From assembly GCA_029202485.1 (NCBI GenBank), contig CP119313.1, forward strand, positions 186,001-250,000: a stretch of DNA of 64,000 bases, given 5' to 3'. Below the pieces are notes generated by a model, which saw only the letters and a list, made by a program, of their open reading frames with translations, searched no databases and had not been told where the DNA came from. Numbering within the stretch: the first letter of the stretch is position 1; the number at the start of each line of letters is the position of its first letter. This DNA comes from Candidatus Pedobacter colombiensis (GTDB lineage: Bacteria > Bacteroidota > Bacteroidia > Sphingobacteriales > Sphingobacteriaceae). This document shows positions 49,645 through 61,300 of the stretch, piece by piece. A program made the translations under genes and the position numbers.

Positions 49645-51099
49645 TTGAAGAAGTATAACTCCCTAAAAGAGATACAAACTCTTATTGAGCATAAAAAGCT
49701 TAGTTTGCCAGAGTTATTAGACTATTATTTTAAGCAAATAGAAAAACATGAACACCTCAATGCGTTTAATGAGGTGTTTTTTTATTCTGCGGCTACTCAG
49801 GCTAAACTTGTACAGGAAAAGATAGATGCAGGGACAGCAGGTAAGTTGGCGGGGATGGTGATTGGCATAAAAGATAACATCTGCTATAAAGATCATCAGG
49901 TAAGTGCTTCGTCTAAAATGCTGGAAGGTTTTGTCTCTCCTTACTCTGCTACTGTCGTAGAAAGACTAATCAGTGAGGATGCCATAATTATTGGTAGGCT
50001 CAACTGTGATGAATTTGCTATGGGGGGCTCTAATGAAACTTCTTATTATGGAGCGGTTAAAAACGCAGCTGATCATGAAAAGGTAGCTGGTGGCTCTTCC
50101 GGTGGTTCGGCTGTCGCTGTGCAGGCTGATTTATGCTTGTCTGCTCTAGGCACTGATACAGGTGGTTCAGTAAGACAGCCCGCTGCTTTTTGCGGTTGCA
50201 TTGGTTTAAAGCCTACTTATGGCAGGATTTCAAGATATGGGGTTATTGCTTATGCTTCGTCGTTTGATCAGGTGGGTACCATTACTTCTTCTGTTAGCGA
50301 TGCAGCAGTTTTACTGGAGGTATTAGCAGGAGCGGATGACCATGACAGTACAGTTTCTAAACATGCAGTTCCTGAGTATTTAAGTGGATTGAAAAATAGT
50401 ACACCTAAAAGGATTGCTGTTTTGAAAGAGACGCTGGAAAGTGAAGCGCTTGATGTAGATATAAAGGAAGCTATATTAAAAGCTATTGAGGAGCTTAAAA
50501 GTCAGGGTCATACGGTAGAATACGTTTCTTTTGATTTACTTGATTACTTAGTGCCGGCTTATTATGTACTGACTACGGCTGAGGCTTCTTCTAACTTGTC
50601 TCGCTATGATGGAGTGCATTACGGACACCGTAATCTGGAAGCATCCAGTCTAAATGAACTCTACAAACTATCCAGAGCCGAAGGTTTTGGCGAGGAAGTA
50701 AAACGTCGTATTTTGCTGGGAACATTTGTTTTGAGTGCCGGCTACTATGATGCTTATTACCAGAAAGCGCAGCAGGTAAGAAGGCTGATCAGGGAGAAGA
50801 TGGAAGAAATGCTGAGCAGTTTTGATGTCATAATTAGTCCTGTAACACCAACACCGGCTTTTAAGATTGGTGAAAATATTGATGATCCCCTGGTCATGTA
50901 TATGGCTGATATATTTACCGTATTGGCATCTTTAACTGGAATTCCGGCAATTGCTATTCCTTTGGGCAATAATGCAAACGGTTTGCCGTTAAGTATACAG
51001 TTGATGGCCAGACACTTCGGGGAACAGGAACTGTTGTCTCTATCCCATGCTTTTTTAAGCAGAAAAAATGTTGAGCAATTAACCAACCAGGCGAACTAA
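49645..51099 (+). CDS. gatA: Amidase, glutamyl-tRNA(Gln) amidotransferase subunit A type
   Basis: This 484-residue amidase-signature enzyme has the Ser-cisSer-Lys triad: Lys76 in VIGIKDNICYKD, Ser151 in GGSSGGSAVAVQ and Ser175 in DTGGSVRQPAAF, within three residues of the well-studied GatA positions. It converts Glu-tRNA(Gln) to Gln-tRNA(Gln) with GatB and GatC, neither of which is in this window. The start is a TTG at 49645: an in-frame TGA lies at 49639-49641, and KKYNSLKEIQTLIE is the expected N-terminus, so no ATG is available without losing conserved sequence. Confidence 0.93.
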   Translation: MKKYNSLKEIQTLIEHKKLSLPELLDYYFKQIEKHEHLNAFNEVFFYSAATQAKLVQEKIDAGTAGKLAGMVIGIKDNICYKDHQVSASSKMLEGFVSPYSATVVERLISEDAIIIGRLNCDEFAMGGSNETSYYGAVKNAADHEKVAGGSSGGSAVAVQADLCLSALGTDTGGSVRQPAAFCGCIGLKPTYGRISRYGVIAYASSFDQVGTITSSVSDAAVLLEVLAGADDHDSTVSKHAVPEYLSGLKNSTPKRIAVLKETLESEALDVDIKEAILKAIEELKSQGHTVEYVSFDLLDYLVPAYYVLTTAEASSNLSRYDGVHYGHRNLEASSLNELYKLSRAEGFGEEVKRRILLGTFVLSAGYYDAYYQKAQQVRRLIREKMEEMLSSFDVIISPVTPTPAFKIGENIDDPLVMYMADIFTVLASLTGIPAIAIPLGNNANGLPLSIQLMARHFGEQELLSLSHAFLSRKNVEQLTNQAN

Positions 51100-51161
51100 A
51101 CCATCACCGCTTTTAATTACAGCCTGAAATAGATTTTATTAACCTATAAAAAGGAAATAAT

Positions 51162-52388
51162 ATGCCTATGAAGATATTAGTATGCTTTGTATGTGCTTTA
51201 GCCTTTACCGGCTTTTCTGCAGCAGCACAACAGCCGCAAAAGCTCAATGTAACCGACACAACCTATGTACCTGTTGTAGAAGAAACGCCAACTTTTCATA
51301 ACCATAATTATATTTATAAGGCCAGACTGGACTCTATTCAGAAAACTGTACCACTTAGTTATAACGAGTTTGTTCAGAACTATATAGATATTTATGCCAG
51401 TCGTAAAGACATGATGGGGAAGATGCTCGGCCTCTCTGGTTATTACTTCCCGATTTTTGAAAAGGCGCTTAAAAGTTATAATATTCCGGAAGAGATTAAA
51501 TATCTCCCAATTATAGAGTCTTCTATGAATCCCCATGCGGTTTCCCGGGTTGGGGCTACAGGCTTATGGCAATTTATGTTTGCGACAGCGAAGGATTACG
51601 GTTTGAACATGGATAATTTTGTGGATGAACGTAAAGATCCTATACAGGCCAGTTATGCTGCTGCCGCCTATTTTAGAGATGCTTATGAAGAGCTGGGTGA
51701 CTGGTTGCTAGCTATAGCTGCTTATAATTGCGGAATGGGCAATGTAAACCGGGCTATTGCCAAAGCTGATTCCAGAGATTTTTGGGAGATAAGAAGATTC
51801 CTTCCTACAGAAACGCGCAATTATGTTCCTGCTTTCATTGCTGCAGTCTATGTGATGAATTATTCGGGCAATCATCAGATTAAGGCTCAGCGGTCACCTT
51901 TTCTTAAGAGTACAGACACCATCCAGGTAAATCGTTTTGTTTCCCTTCCGTCATTGGCTGAAGCCCTGAACATTGATGTAGAAGAATTATGGAGTTTAAA
52001 TCCTTCTTATAAGAAGAAGATTATAAATGGTACGACACATTCGCCTAAGCGCGTGATCTTACCCAAGGTGGATCTTCCTAGTTTTACACGGGTATACCAA
52101 TTGCTGAATGAAGAGGAGTTGGAAGTGGATAGGCATATTGTGTTGGCCGCTAATGATGGCAGTACAAAGCGAAAAGCTAAGGCCGTTGCAAATAAATCTT
52201 CTGTTTTATACCATAGGGTTGCCTCTGGACAGAATTTGAGTACCATAGCCAACAAATATAATGTTGAGGTACAAGACTTGAAGGTCTGGAATAATTTAAA
52301 GGGATCCGCAATTGTTCCCGGGCAACGGTTAAAAATTTATCCTCATAGTGAAGGGAAGCACATCGCTGCTAGCCCAATGAGAGGCTAA
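51162..52388 (+). CDS. MltD-like lytic transglycosylase with LysM domain
   Basis: This 408-residue secreted enzyme has a signal peptide (KILVCFVCALAFTGFSAAAQ), an SLT domain (about 105-245) with catalytic Glu119 in PIIESSMNPHA, GATGLWQFMFATAKDYG and AIAAYNCGMGNVNRAI, then a degenerate LysM-like stretch (about 265-305). A clear LysM follows (about 350-395, VASGQNLSTIANKYNVEVQD). It cleaves peptidoglycan with 1,6-anhydro product formation. No lipobox is seen, so it is probably periplasmic rather than lipid-anchored like E. coli MltD. It stands alone between gatA and maeB. Confidence 0.91.
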   Translation: MPMKILVCFVCALAFTGFSAAAQQPQKLNVTDTTYVPVVEETPTFHNHNYIYKARLDSIQKTVPLSYNEFVQNYIDIYASRKDMMGKMLGLSGYYFPIFEKALKSYNIPEEIKYLPIIESSMNPHAVSRVGATGLWQFMFATAKDYGLNMDNFVDERKDPIQASYAAAAYFRDAYEELGDWLLAIAAYNCGMGNVNRAIAKADSRDFWEIRRFLPTETRNYVPAFIAAVYVMNYSGNHQIKAQRSPFLKSTDTIQVNRFVSLPSLAEALNIDVEELWSLNPSYKKKIINGTTHSPKRVILPKVDLPSFTRVYQLLNEEELEVDRHIVLAANDGSTKRKAKAVANKSSVLYHRVASGQNLSTIANKYNVEVQDLKVWNNLKGSAIVPGQRLKIYPHSEGKHIAASPMRG

Positions 52389-52432
52389 TTTTTTTCTGAT
52401 CTTTTTTTATTTATGGCTTATCAAAAGAATTG

Positions 52433-52440
52433 TAACTTTG
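52433..52440 (+). promoter_or_regulatory. Candidate -7 box for maeB
   Basis: TAACTTTG is a full TAnnTTTG match, 22 bases before the ATG at 52463. No clear -33 TTG at standard spacing. Confidence 0.48.
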
Positions 52441-52462
52441 ACCCTTCACATAGGATCATTTT

Positions 52463-54778
52463 ATGAGTAAGATTAATAGAAAGCAGGATGCATTAGACTA
52501 CCACTCTCAAGGGCGGCCGGGAAAAATTGAGGTGATACCAACCAAGCCAACAAATTCCCAAAGGGATCTGACACTTGCCTATTCGCCAGGGGTTGCGGAG
52601 CCTTGTTTAAGCATAGCAGAAAATAAAGAAGACGTTTATAAATATACAGCCAAAGGTAATCTGGTAGCTGTAATTAGTAATGGTACAGCAGTTTTAGGAC
52701 TGGGCAATATTGGCCCCGAGGCGGGTAAGCCGGTAATGGAAGGAAAAGGGCTACTGTTTAAAATATTTGCAGATATTGACGTTTTTGATCTTGAACTGGA
52801 TGCCACAAACGTTGATGATTTTGTTAAAATAGTAAAAGCATTGGAACCTACTTTTGGTGGGGTCAATTTAGAAGATATTAAAGCACCTGAGTGCTTTGAA
52901 ATTGAACGCCGTTTGAAAGAGGAAATGAATATTCCTGTAATGCACGACGATCAGCATGGTACCGCCATTATTTCTGCCGCAGCATTGTTAAATGCCTGCG
53001 AGCTGCAGAAAAAGAAAATGGATAAGATTAAAATCGTGGTAAATGGTGCAGGTGCTGCGGCAATTTCCTGCTCCCGTTTATATGTTTCTTTAGGTGCAAA
53101 GAAAGAAAACATTGTGATGTGCGATCGTTCGGGCGTAATCAGATCTGATAGGGCGAATCTGGATGCTATAAAAGCAGAGTTTGCTACTTCAAGAAAACTG
53201 AATACGCTGGAAGAAGCGATGAAGGATTCGGATGTGTTTATTGGTTTATCCTCTGCAGATTGTGTAACAGAGGATATGTTGAAATCAATGGCCAAAAATC
53301 CAATTGTATTTGCAATGGCTAATCCTAACCCGGAAATTGCTTACGACCTGGCGATTAAGTCCCGTAAGGATATCATTATGGCTACTGGCCGTTCTGATTA
53401 TCCTAATCAGGTGAACAATGTATTGGGTTTCCCATACATTTTTAGGGGAGCACTTGATGTAAGGGCGACTGCGATCAATGAAGAAATGAAGATTGCTGCA
53501 GTTAGAGCCATTGCCGAGCTAGCTAAAAAATCTGTTCCCGAGGCTGTAAATATGGCCTATAACGAGAAAAATATTAAGTTTGGTAAGGAATATATCATTC
53601 CAAAGCCAATGGACATAAGGTTGATGACCAATGTGTCTAGTGCTGTGGCCAAGGCTGCAATTGATTCAGGCATTGCGCGTAAGATCATTACTGATTGGGA
53701 TGCTTATGAAGAGGAACTGAAACACAGATTAGGTATGGATGATGCCATTATGCGTGCAATTACGAATAAGGCTAAATCTGACCCTAAGCGGGTTGTTTTT
53801 GCAGAAGCTGACCATTATAAAATTTTAAAGGCTGCTCAGATTGTTAAAGATGAGAACATTGCGATCCCAATTTTGCTTGGAAATAGAGAGGTAATTGAAC
53901 GTATTATTGAAGAAAGTGCGCTGGATTTGGAAGGTGTGACCATCATTGATCCGTTTAAAGAGCCAGAGTTGATGCGAAAATATGGTCAGTTCTTGTACGA
54001 AAAAAGACAACGTAGAGGTTTAACACTATTCGAAGCTACTAAGTTAATGCGGGACAGAAATTACTTTGGTGCATCAATGGTGGAGTTTGGTGAGGCTGAT
54101 GCAATGATTTCAGGCTTGACAAGAAACTATGTTTCGACCATTAAACCTGCTTTGCAGGTGATTGGTACTGCTCCCGGAATAAACCGTGTTGCGGGTATGT
54201 ATATGATGATGACCAAAAAAGGGCCTGTGTTTTTTGGAGATACAACAGTAAATGTAGACCCTACTGCTGAGGAACTTGTTGATTTAACTTTGCTTATAGA
54301 GCAATCGGTTAGTAAGTTCAATATTCATCCACGTGTTGCTTTGTTATCATATTCTAACTTTGGTTCTAATGAGGGAGTGATCCCTGAGAAAGTAAGAAAA
54401 GCGGTGAAAATATTACATGAGAAACACCCTCATATTGTAGTTGATGGTGAAATGCAGGGTAATTTTGCAATGAATCATGAACTGCTGAAGGATAATTTCC
54501 CTTTTAGCAGACTGATAGATGGACCGGCAAATACGCTGATATTCCCTAATCTGGAATCGGGTAATATCGCGTACAAGTTATTACAAGAATTGGGCGAAGC
54601 GGAGGCTATAGGACCAATTTTGCTAGGCTTAAATAAGCCTGTTCATATTGTTCAACTTGGTAGTTCTGTAAGGGAAATCGTAAATATGATTACCTTAGCT
54701 GTTTTAGATGTTCAGGGCAAGGAACAAGAAGCAAATGCCAAAACAGGCGGTTTATTAAAAAGAATAGCTAAGAAATAA
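52463..54778 (+). CDS. maeB: NADP-dependent malic enzyme with C-terminal phosphotransacetylase-like domain
   Basis: This 771-residue fusion has a malic-enzyme part (about 1-430) with LAYSPGVAEPC, the metal/substrate motif HDDQHGTA (161-168) and nucleotide loop VNGAGAAAIS (about 193-202). A phosphotransacetylase-like part follows (about 435-760: VVFAEADHYKILKAAQIV, GDTTVNVDPTAEELVDL, DGPANTLIFPNLESGNIAYK). It oxidatively decarboxylates malate to pyruvate. In E. coli MaeB the second domain is regulatory, binding acetyl-CoA, and not catalytic. It is followed after 2 bases by ruvA. Confidence 0.95.
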   Translation: MSKINRKQDALDYHSQGRPGKIEVIPTKPTNSQRDLTLAYSPGVAEPCLSIAENKEDVYKYTAKGNLVAVISNGTAVLGLGNIGPEAGKPVMEGKGLLFKIFADIDVFDLELDATNVDDFVKIVKALEPTFGGVNLEDIKAPECFEIERRLKEEMNIPVMHDDQHGTAIISAAALLNACELQKKKMDKIKIVVNGAGAAAISCSRLYVSLGAKKENIVMCDRSGVIRSDRANLDAIKAEFATSRKLNTLEEAMKDSDVFIGLSSADCVTEDMLKSMAKNPIVFAMANPNPEIAYDLAIKSRKDIIMATGRSDYPNQVNNVLGFPYIFRGALDVRATAINEEMKIAAVRAIAELAKKSVPEAVNMAYNEKNIKFGKEYIIPKPMDIRLMTNVSSAVAKAAIDSGIARKIITDWDAYEEELKHRLGMDDAIMRAITNKAKSDPKRVVFAEADHYKILKAAQIVKDENIAIPILLGNREVIERIIEESALDLEGVTIIDPFKEPELMRKYGQFLYEKRQRRGLTLFEATKLMRDRNYFGASMVEFGEADAMISGLTRNYVSTIKPALQVIGTAPGINRVAGMYMMMTKKGPVFFGDTTVNVDPTAEELVDLTLLIEQSVSKFNIHPRVALLSYSNFGSNEGVIPEKVRKAVKILHEKHPHIVVDGEMQGNFAMNHELLKDNFPFSRLIDGPANTLIFPNLESGNIAYKLLQELGEAEAIGPILLGLNKPVHIVQLGSSVREIVNMITLAVLDVQGKEQEANAKTGGLLKRIAKK

Positions 54779-54780
54779 TT

Positions 54781-55365
54781 ATGTTCGAATATATTGATGG
54801 TAAGTTAGCATTTAAATGCCCTACCTATATTGTTGTGGAGGCTGGTGGTGTTGGCTATCATCTCAATATATCTTTAAATACTTATAGCAATCTGGCGAAT
54901 ACTGAAAGGTGTAAGATTTATACCTGGTTGCACATAAAAGAAGATGCGCATACCCTTTATGGCTTTGCCGATGAAGGGGAGCGCAGGCTTTTTTTACATT
55001 TAATTTCGGTTTCCGGGATAGGGCCGAATACAGGACGGATGATGTTGTCGTCTATAACACCTGTAGAAATTCAAACAGCAATTGTAAATGCTGATCTGGC
55101 ACTGATCCAAAGAATTAAAGGGATTGGTGCTAAATCTGCACAACGGCTGGTACTTGAATTACAAGATAAATTGAAGAAAGAGGGGTCGGGCTCATTAATG
55201 GCCGCTCCACTGAACAATACAACAAGAGAAGAGGCGCTATCGGCATTAATGATGCTTGGATTTGCTAAGCCTGCTTCCGAAAAGGCAATAGACAATGCGG
55301 TGAAAGTTGGTGGACAGGACTTGTCTGTTGAACAAATGATAAAAATAGCATTGAAGAATTTATAA
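54781..55365 (+). CDS. ruvA: Holliday junction DNA helicase subunit RuvA
   Basis: This 194-residue protein has an OB-fold N-domain (MFEYIDGKLAFKCPTYIVVE), two helix-hairpin-helix motifs (LHLISVSGIGPNTGRMML and LIQRIKGIGAKSAQRLVLEL) and a C-terminal three-helix domain (TREEALSALMMLGFAKPASE) that contacts RuvB. It binds four-way junctions as tetramers. It is packed between maeB and sprA (9 bases before the latter), an order I recall as conserved in Bacteroidota, probably without functional meaning. RuvB and RuvC are not in the window. Confidence 0.96.
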   Translation: MFEYIDGKLAFKCPTYIVVEAGGVGYHLNISLNTYSNLANTERCKIYTWLHIKEDAHTLYGFADEGERRLFLHLISVSGIGPNTGRMMLSSITPVEIQTAIVNADLALIQRIKGIGAKSAQRLVLELQDKLKKEGSGSLMAAPLNNTTREEALSALMMLGFAKPASEKAIDNAVKVGGQDLSVEQMIKIALKNL

Positions 55366-55374
55366 GACCTGCCA

Positions 55375-58300
55375 TTGAAAACTTTATTGACGCTATTTCT
55401 CTTCCTGACTATTTGTTTTGGTGGACAACAAGCTTTTTCACAGGTTGCACCTAAGAAAACGAAACAAGATACTATAAAAAATTCTTTCGGGTTGAAAGAG
55501 AAACAGAGGCTTGGCATCAGGTCTATGTCCAATTCCTTTTCACCACTGCCGGATAATGTGCATAGAAAAGTTGAGTACGACGCTGTAAATAAAAGATATG
55601 TAATTCAGGAGCTGATCGGCGATAAGTCTTTTGGTCCGGTACAATACCTGACCGTAGAGGAGTACCTTCGTTTAGTAAACAGTGAAATTAAGCGCGATAA
55701 CTGGCGCGTGCTTTCTGATCAGGAAGTAAATGATGTAAGAAAAACCGGGATTATTCCCAGTTTGAAAATTAACAGTAAGGCTTTTGAACGGATATTTGGT
55801 GGCACAACGATTGATATTCAGCCCCGTGGTGAAGCTGAACTTACCTTTTTAGGTAGAATCAATAAAAACGAAAACCCTTTATTTAACCAGCGTCAGCGGG
55901 TACAAGGGAACTTCGATTTTAACCAACGGATACAGATGGATGTGATTGGTAATATTGGTACCAATTTAAAGGTCAACATGAACTACAATACCGAAGCTCA
56001 GTTTGATTTTGAAAATCAGGTTAAACTGGATTACACTGGTGGTGAAGACGATATTATACAAAAAATAGAAGCCGGTAATGTAAGTTTGCCGCTAAATACA
56101 ACGCTGATAAATGGTACACAGGCCCTTTTTGGGATAAAAACGCAGTTGAAGTTTGGCAAATTGAATGTCGCTACTGTTTTTACGCAACAAAAGTCGCAAT
56201 CGCGTCAAATACAGATCAACAATGGTGCGCAGCAAAATGAGTTTAGGTTAAGTGCAGATAATTATGAAGCAAATAAGCATTATTTTCTAGCTCAGTATTT
56301 CAGAGATAATTACAATAAATCACAATCTAATCCGCCAACCATCACCTCAGGTGTGTTGATCACTAAAATCGAGGTATGGATTACGAATAGGGCCGGGAGT
56401 ACGCTGGATTCCAGAGATGTATTGGGTTTTATTGACCTTGGTGAAAATAAACCTTTTAACTCCGGTATCGCCGGCGGGACTTCTGTACTCCCATCAGGTT
56501 TTACCAACCCTGTATTCCCAAGAAACTCTAATGACCTGTTGACGAAAATTCCACAAAATTCGAGGCTCACAAACTCTAATGAAATCATTTCTTTTTTTGC
56601 AGGTAGTGGTGCTACAGATAACTATGCAAAATTAACTTATGCCCGAAAGCTATCAGAGAGAGAATATAGTTTTCATCCTCAGTTGGGCTATCTATCCTTA
56701 AATAATGCCTTGAATGGTGATGAGGTACTTACCGTGGCGTTCCGATATACCTATAATGGTGTGGAGTATCAGGTCGGAGAGTTTGCAACAGATGTTCCTT
56801 TTGATCCGGTAACCCCAAAAGTCTTATATACCAAATTATTGAAAAATGAGACAATAAAGACCAATTTGCCTACATGGGGATTGATGATGAAAAACATCTA
56901 TTCTATTGGTGGTTATCAGATTAGTCCGCAGAATTTTAAATTGGATATTTTTAGGATCGATGAGAAAACTGGCGTTGAAAAACCATTGATACAAGAAGGT
57001 GAGAAACTGGACGCTGATCGTAAGCCACTTAATGGCAAGCAGTGGATTCAAGTAACGGGGCTTGACAGGTTGAACCAGCAAAATGAACGTAAACCGGATG
57101 GGGTATTTGATTTCCAGACAGAGAACAAACCATTTGGCTCTAATGGAAGTAATGGCCAGAATGCTTCATTTGGTAATGCAGGCAACGTTAGCGGATCTAC
57201 TAATAGCCTGGTAAATTTCTCTACGAACACGATCAATGGTTACATCACGATAGATCCATTAAATGGACGTATTATATTCCCTGTTATTGAACCTTTTGGT
57301 AAGGATCTTGCCAATCAGTTTTTACCTACGGAACAATCGCTCATCGATAAATATACTTTTACTGCGCTTTATGATTCCACTAAGGTTGTTGCTCAACAAT
57401 TGTTTAGTAATCAAAATAGGTACATCATTAAAGGAGCTTACCAGTCGGAAATTGCTTCAGAGTTTAGTTTAAACGCAATCAATGTTCCAGAGAGATCAGT
57501 GAAAGTATTTGCCGGAACCATTCCTTTGCAGGAAGGCATTGACTTTACCGTAGACTATCAGGGTGGCAGGGTAAGGATTATCAATCCGGCCTTGTTAAGT
57601 TCCGGGCAACCAATAAGAATAACTACAGAAAACAATGAGTTGTTTGGATTACAGCAGCGGTCTTTATTTGGTACTCGACTTGATTATAGGGTTAACAATA
57701 AACTGAATCTGGGGGGTACTTTTATGAACCTTACAGAGAAACCCCTTACCCCTAAGGTAAATATTGGTGAGGAACCTATTTCGAATACAATGTGGGGATT
57801 GGATATGAACTACAGTTCGCCGTCAAGATTTCTGACTAAACTTGTGGACAAGCTACCGTTCATATCTACCAAAGCACCATCTAACATTACTTTTTCGGGG
57901 GAGTTTGCGCAATTGATTCCGGGACATCCAAGTGCACTGAATTTTGGTGGTCAGAAAGGCGGGATAAGTTATCTGGATGATTTTGAGGCCACACGTTCGG
58001 TGATAGATTTAAAAAGTGCTGTTGCCTGGCAGATATCGGGAACTCCGCAGCTTTTTCCGGAAGCGAGCAGAATGGATGACTTGAGCTACGGTTTTAACCG
58101 GGCTAGAATTGCATTTTATAATATAGATCCTATTTTTTATAATCGGAATTCTACAGATATTCCTGCAAGTTTAAGGAATAACATAAATGAGCGTTCTAAT
58201 CATTATGTGCGTGAGATTATTGAACAAGAGGTTTTTCCTTTTAAAGAAACAAGTACCGGGCAGGCCTATACCTTGCCAACGCTTGATGTCGCATTTTATC

Positions 58301-61300
58301 CTAATATCCGAGGTCCTTATAATTATACAACTACTGGATTTAATGCCAACGGAACATTAACCAACCCTAAATCAAGATGGGGCGGTTTGTTCAGGAAAAT
58401 TGAAACCACCGATTTCCAAGCATTAAATATTGAGTATCTTGAACTTTGGGTAATGGACCCAAATATTTATAAGCCAAATTCGACTGGTGGTGATTTATAT
58501 TTTAACCTTGGAAACATTTCAGAAGATATCTTAAAAGATGGGCGTAAATCGTTGGAAAATGGTTTGCCTGCAAATGGCGATCCAAATGCTTATGATGAAA
58601 CCAACTGGGGTAGGGTACCGAAGCTGCAACCCGTAGTACAGGCATTTGATAATGACCCTGCTGCCAGAAAAGCACAGGATGTGGGACTGGATGGATTGGC
58701 AAATGCGGATGAGCGGGTAAAGTTTGCTAAACTGATTAGTCAGATTAAAGGGCAGTTAAATCCTGATGCAGCGGCTGAGTTTGACAATGATCCTTCATCA
58801 GATGACTATGTATACTTTAGAGGCAGACAACAGGATCAGATTAATGCTGGTATCTTAAAACGCTATGAGAAGTATAATGGTACTGAAGGAAATTCGAAGA
58901 CCTCGCAACAATCGATGGAAGACTTTGGTGTGGACAATTCGGCATCTACCTCTTTGCCCGACGGGGAGGATATCAATAGGGACAACAACATGAACCAGAC
59001 TGATGAGTATTTTCAGTATAAAGTTTCTATGCGTCCAGGGGATTTAATGGTTGGGCAGAATTTTGTTACAGACAAGGTTACTTCACAGGTTAAACTGGCT
59101 AATGGTCAAACACAACCTGTAACCTGGTATCAGATCCGTATCCCATTGGCGCAGTACCAGCAAAAAATCGGAAGCATTCAGGATTTTAAATCTATTCGAT
59201 TTATCAGAATGTTTCTGACAAATTATGCGGATACTACAGTTTTGAGATTTGCAAAGATTCAGCTGGTAAGAGGAGAATGGAGGCAGTACAATGCAAATAA
59301 TGAGGCCGCACAGGTTATTCTTGATCCGCCATTACAAAATTTAGGACCGGATAATTCAACTATTGAAGTATCAACTGTAAATATTGAGGAGAATGGTAAA
59401 AGAACTCCTATCCCTTATGTAGTGCCACCGGGTATTGAGCGTGAACGTGATTTTAGCAATTACCGTGGGGACACGAGACAGAATGAGCAATCACTGGCTG
59501 TAACGATAAAGAACCTACGTGATGGTTATGGAAGGGCAACATTTAAAACGGCATTAAACGACTTTAGGTCGTACAAGCACCTGGAGCTATTTATTCACCT
59601 GGAGGCATTGGGCAATTCGATATTAAATGACAATGACCTGAATGCTTTTTTAAGGATTGGAACGGATAATCAGGATAACTATTACGAATATTCATTGCCT
59701 TTGAAAGTTACCAGACCGGGTACAAGTGATCCTTATGCGATATGGCCGGATCAGAATAAAATGGACATTGAGCTGGAGCTGTTCCAGAAAGCAAAATTAG
59801 CCAGGAACAAGGCACTTGATGTAGATGGATCTCCATGGAACATTAGTAAGCCTTTTAAGTATGTGGTGGACGGGAGAACGATTGTTGTAAAGGGACAACC
59901 TGATATGAGCAAGGTGCGGGTATATATGCTTGGGATCCTGAATCCATACCGGAATAGTGCAAATGGTATCAATGATGATGGGCTGGAGAAGAATGCGCAG
60001 GTCTGGTTTAATGAAATGAGGCTAACCGAGTTTGATGAACGTGGTGGTTGGGCAGCTACAGCAAGGATGAATGCTAAACTGGCTGATTTTGCAGATGTGA
60101 ATATATCGGGTAGTAAATCGACAATAGGTTTTGGATCATTAGAAAAACGGGTTAGTGAAAGGAACCGTGCAGATAATGTGTTTTTTGATGTTTCATCAAG
60201 TATGGAACTTGGAAAGTTCTTCCCTCAAAAAACAGGAATTAAGATTCCTATGTTTGTGAGTTATTCGAGCCAGGTGAGCACGCCTCAGTATGATCCTAAA
60301 ACACCTGATATTGAATTGAGTAATGCTTTGGATAATGCATCTAAATCTGAGAAGAAAGCGATTTTAGAGTATGCTCAGGATTATACTACAAGGAACAGTA
60401 TCAACTTCACCAATGTACGTAAGGAACGGACTAATCCTGATAAGAAACCTCAGGTATGGGATATTGAGAACTTTAATGTAAGTTATGCTTATACGAAGTT
60501 TGCACACCGTGATTTTATAAACGAAAAGAATATCCAGCAGACTTACAGAGGATCCCTGGGGTATAATTATTCGGGACAGTCGAAAACTGTTGAACCTTTT
60601 GCGAAAATCATCAAGACAAATACGCTTGCTTTGTTAAAGGATTTTAACGTAAATGTATTGCCAAATGCCTTAAACTTCAGAGTTGATGTGGATCGTTATT
60701 ATTCGGAAAACACATTAAGAAATAACGACCCTAATAATTACATTCCTATCAATACAACTTATAATAAGAATTTTTTGATTACCCGGGTTTATGGTATTTC
60801 CTGGAACCTAACGAGATCATTAACATTGGATTTTGATGCCACAAACTATTCCATTATTGATGAACCTGATGGTAAGATTGAGGGATTGAAGCGAGATACT
60901 GTATGGCAAAATTTAAAGCAACTGGGTAGAACGACGGACTATAACCACAATATGAATATTACTTATTCTCTGCCATTCAATAAGATTCCGGGCATGGATT
61001 GGGTAACTGTGGCAACCAGATATGGGACTAATTTTAACTGGCAGACTGAAGCTTTATCGACCTTAAGAGATCCATTGATTAATTTAGGTAATACCATACA
61101 GAACTCCAGGACGATACAATTGAATCCAACTTTTAACCTTGCTGGTTTGTACAATAAGTTCGGTTTTATCAGACGGGCAAATGCAGGTGGGGATAGCCAA
61201 ACCAGCGGTTCTTTTTTTGTTGGTTTGTTAACCAGTATAAAGAATGTAAATGCGGCCTTTACTCAAACCAAGGGTACATTTTTACCCGGTTATCTACCGA

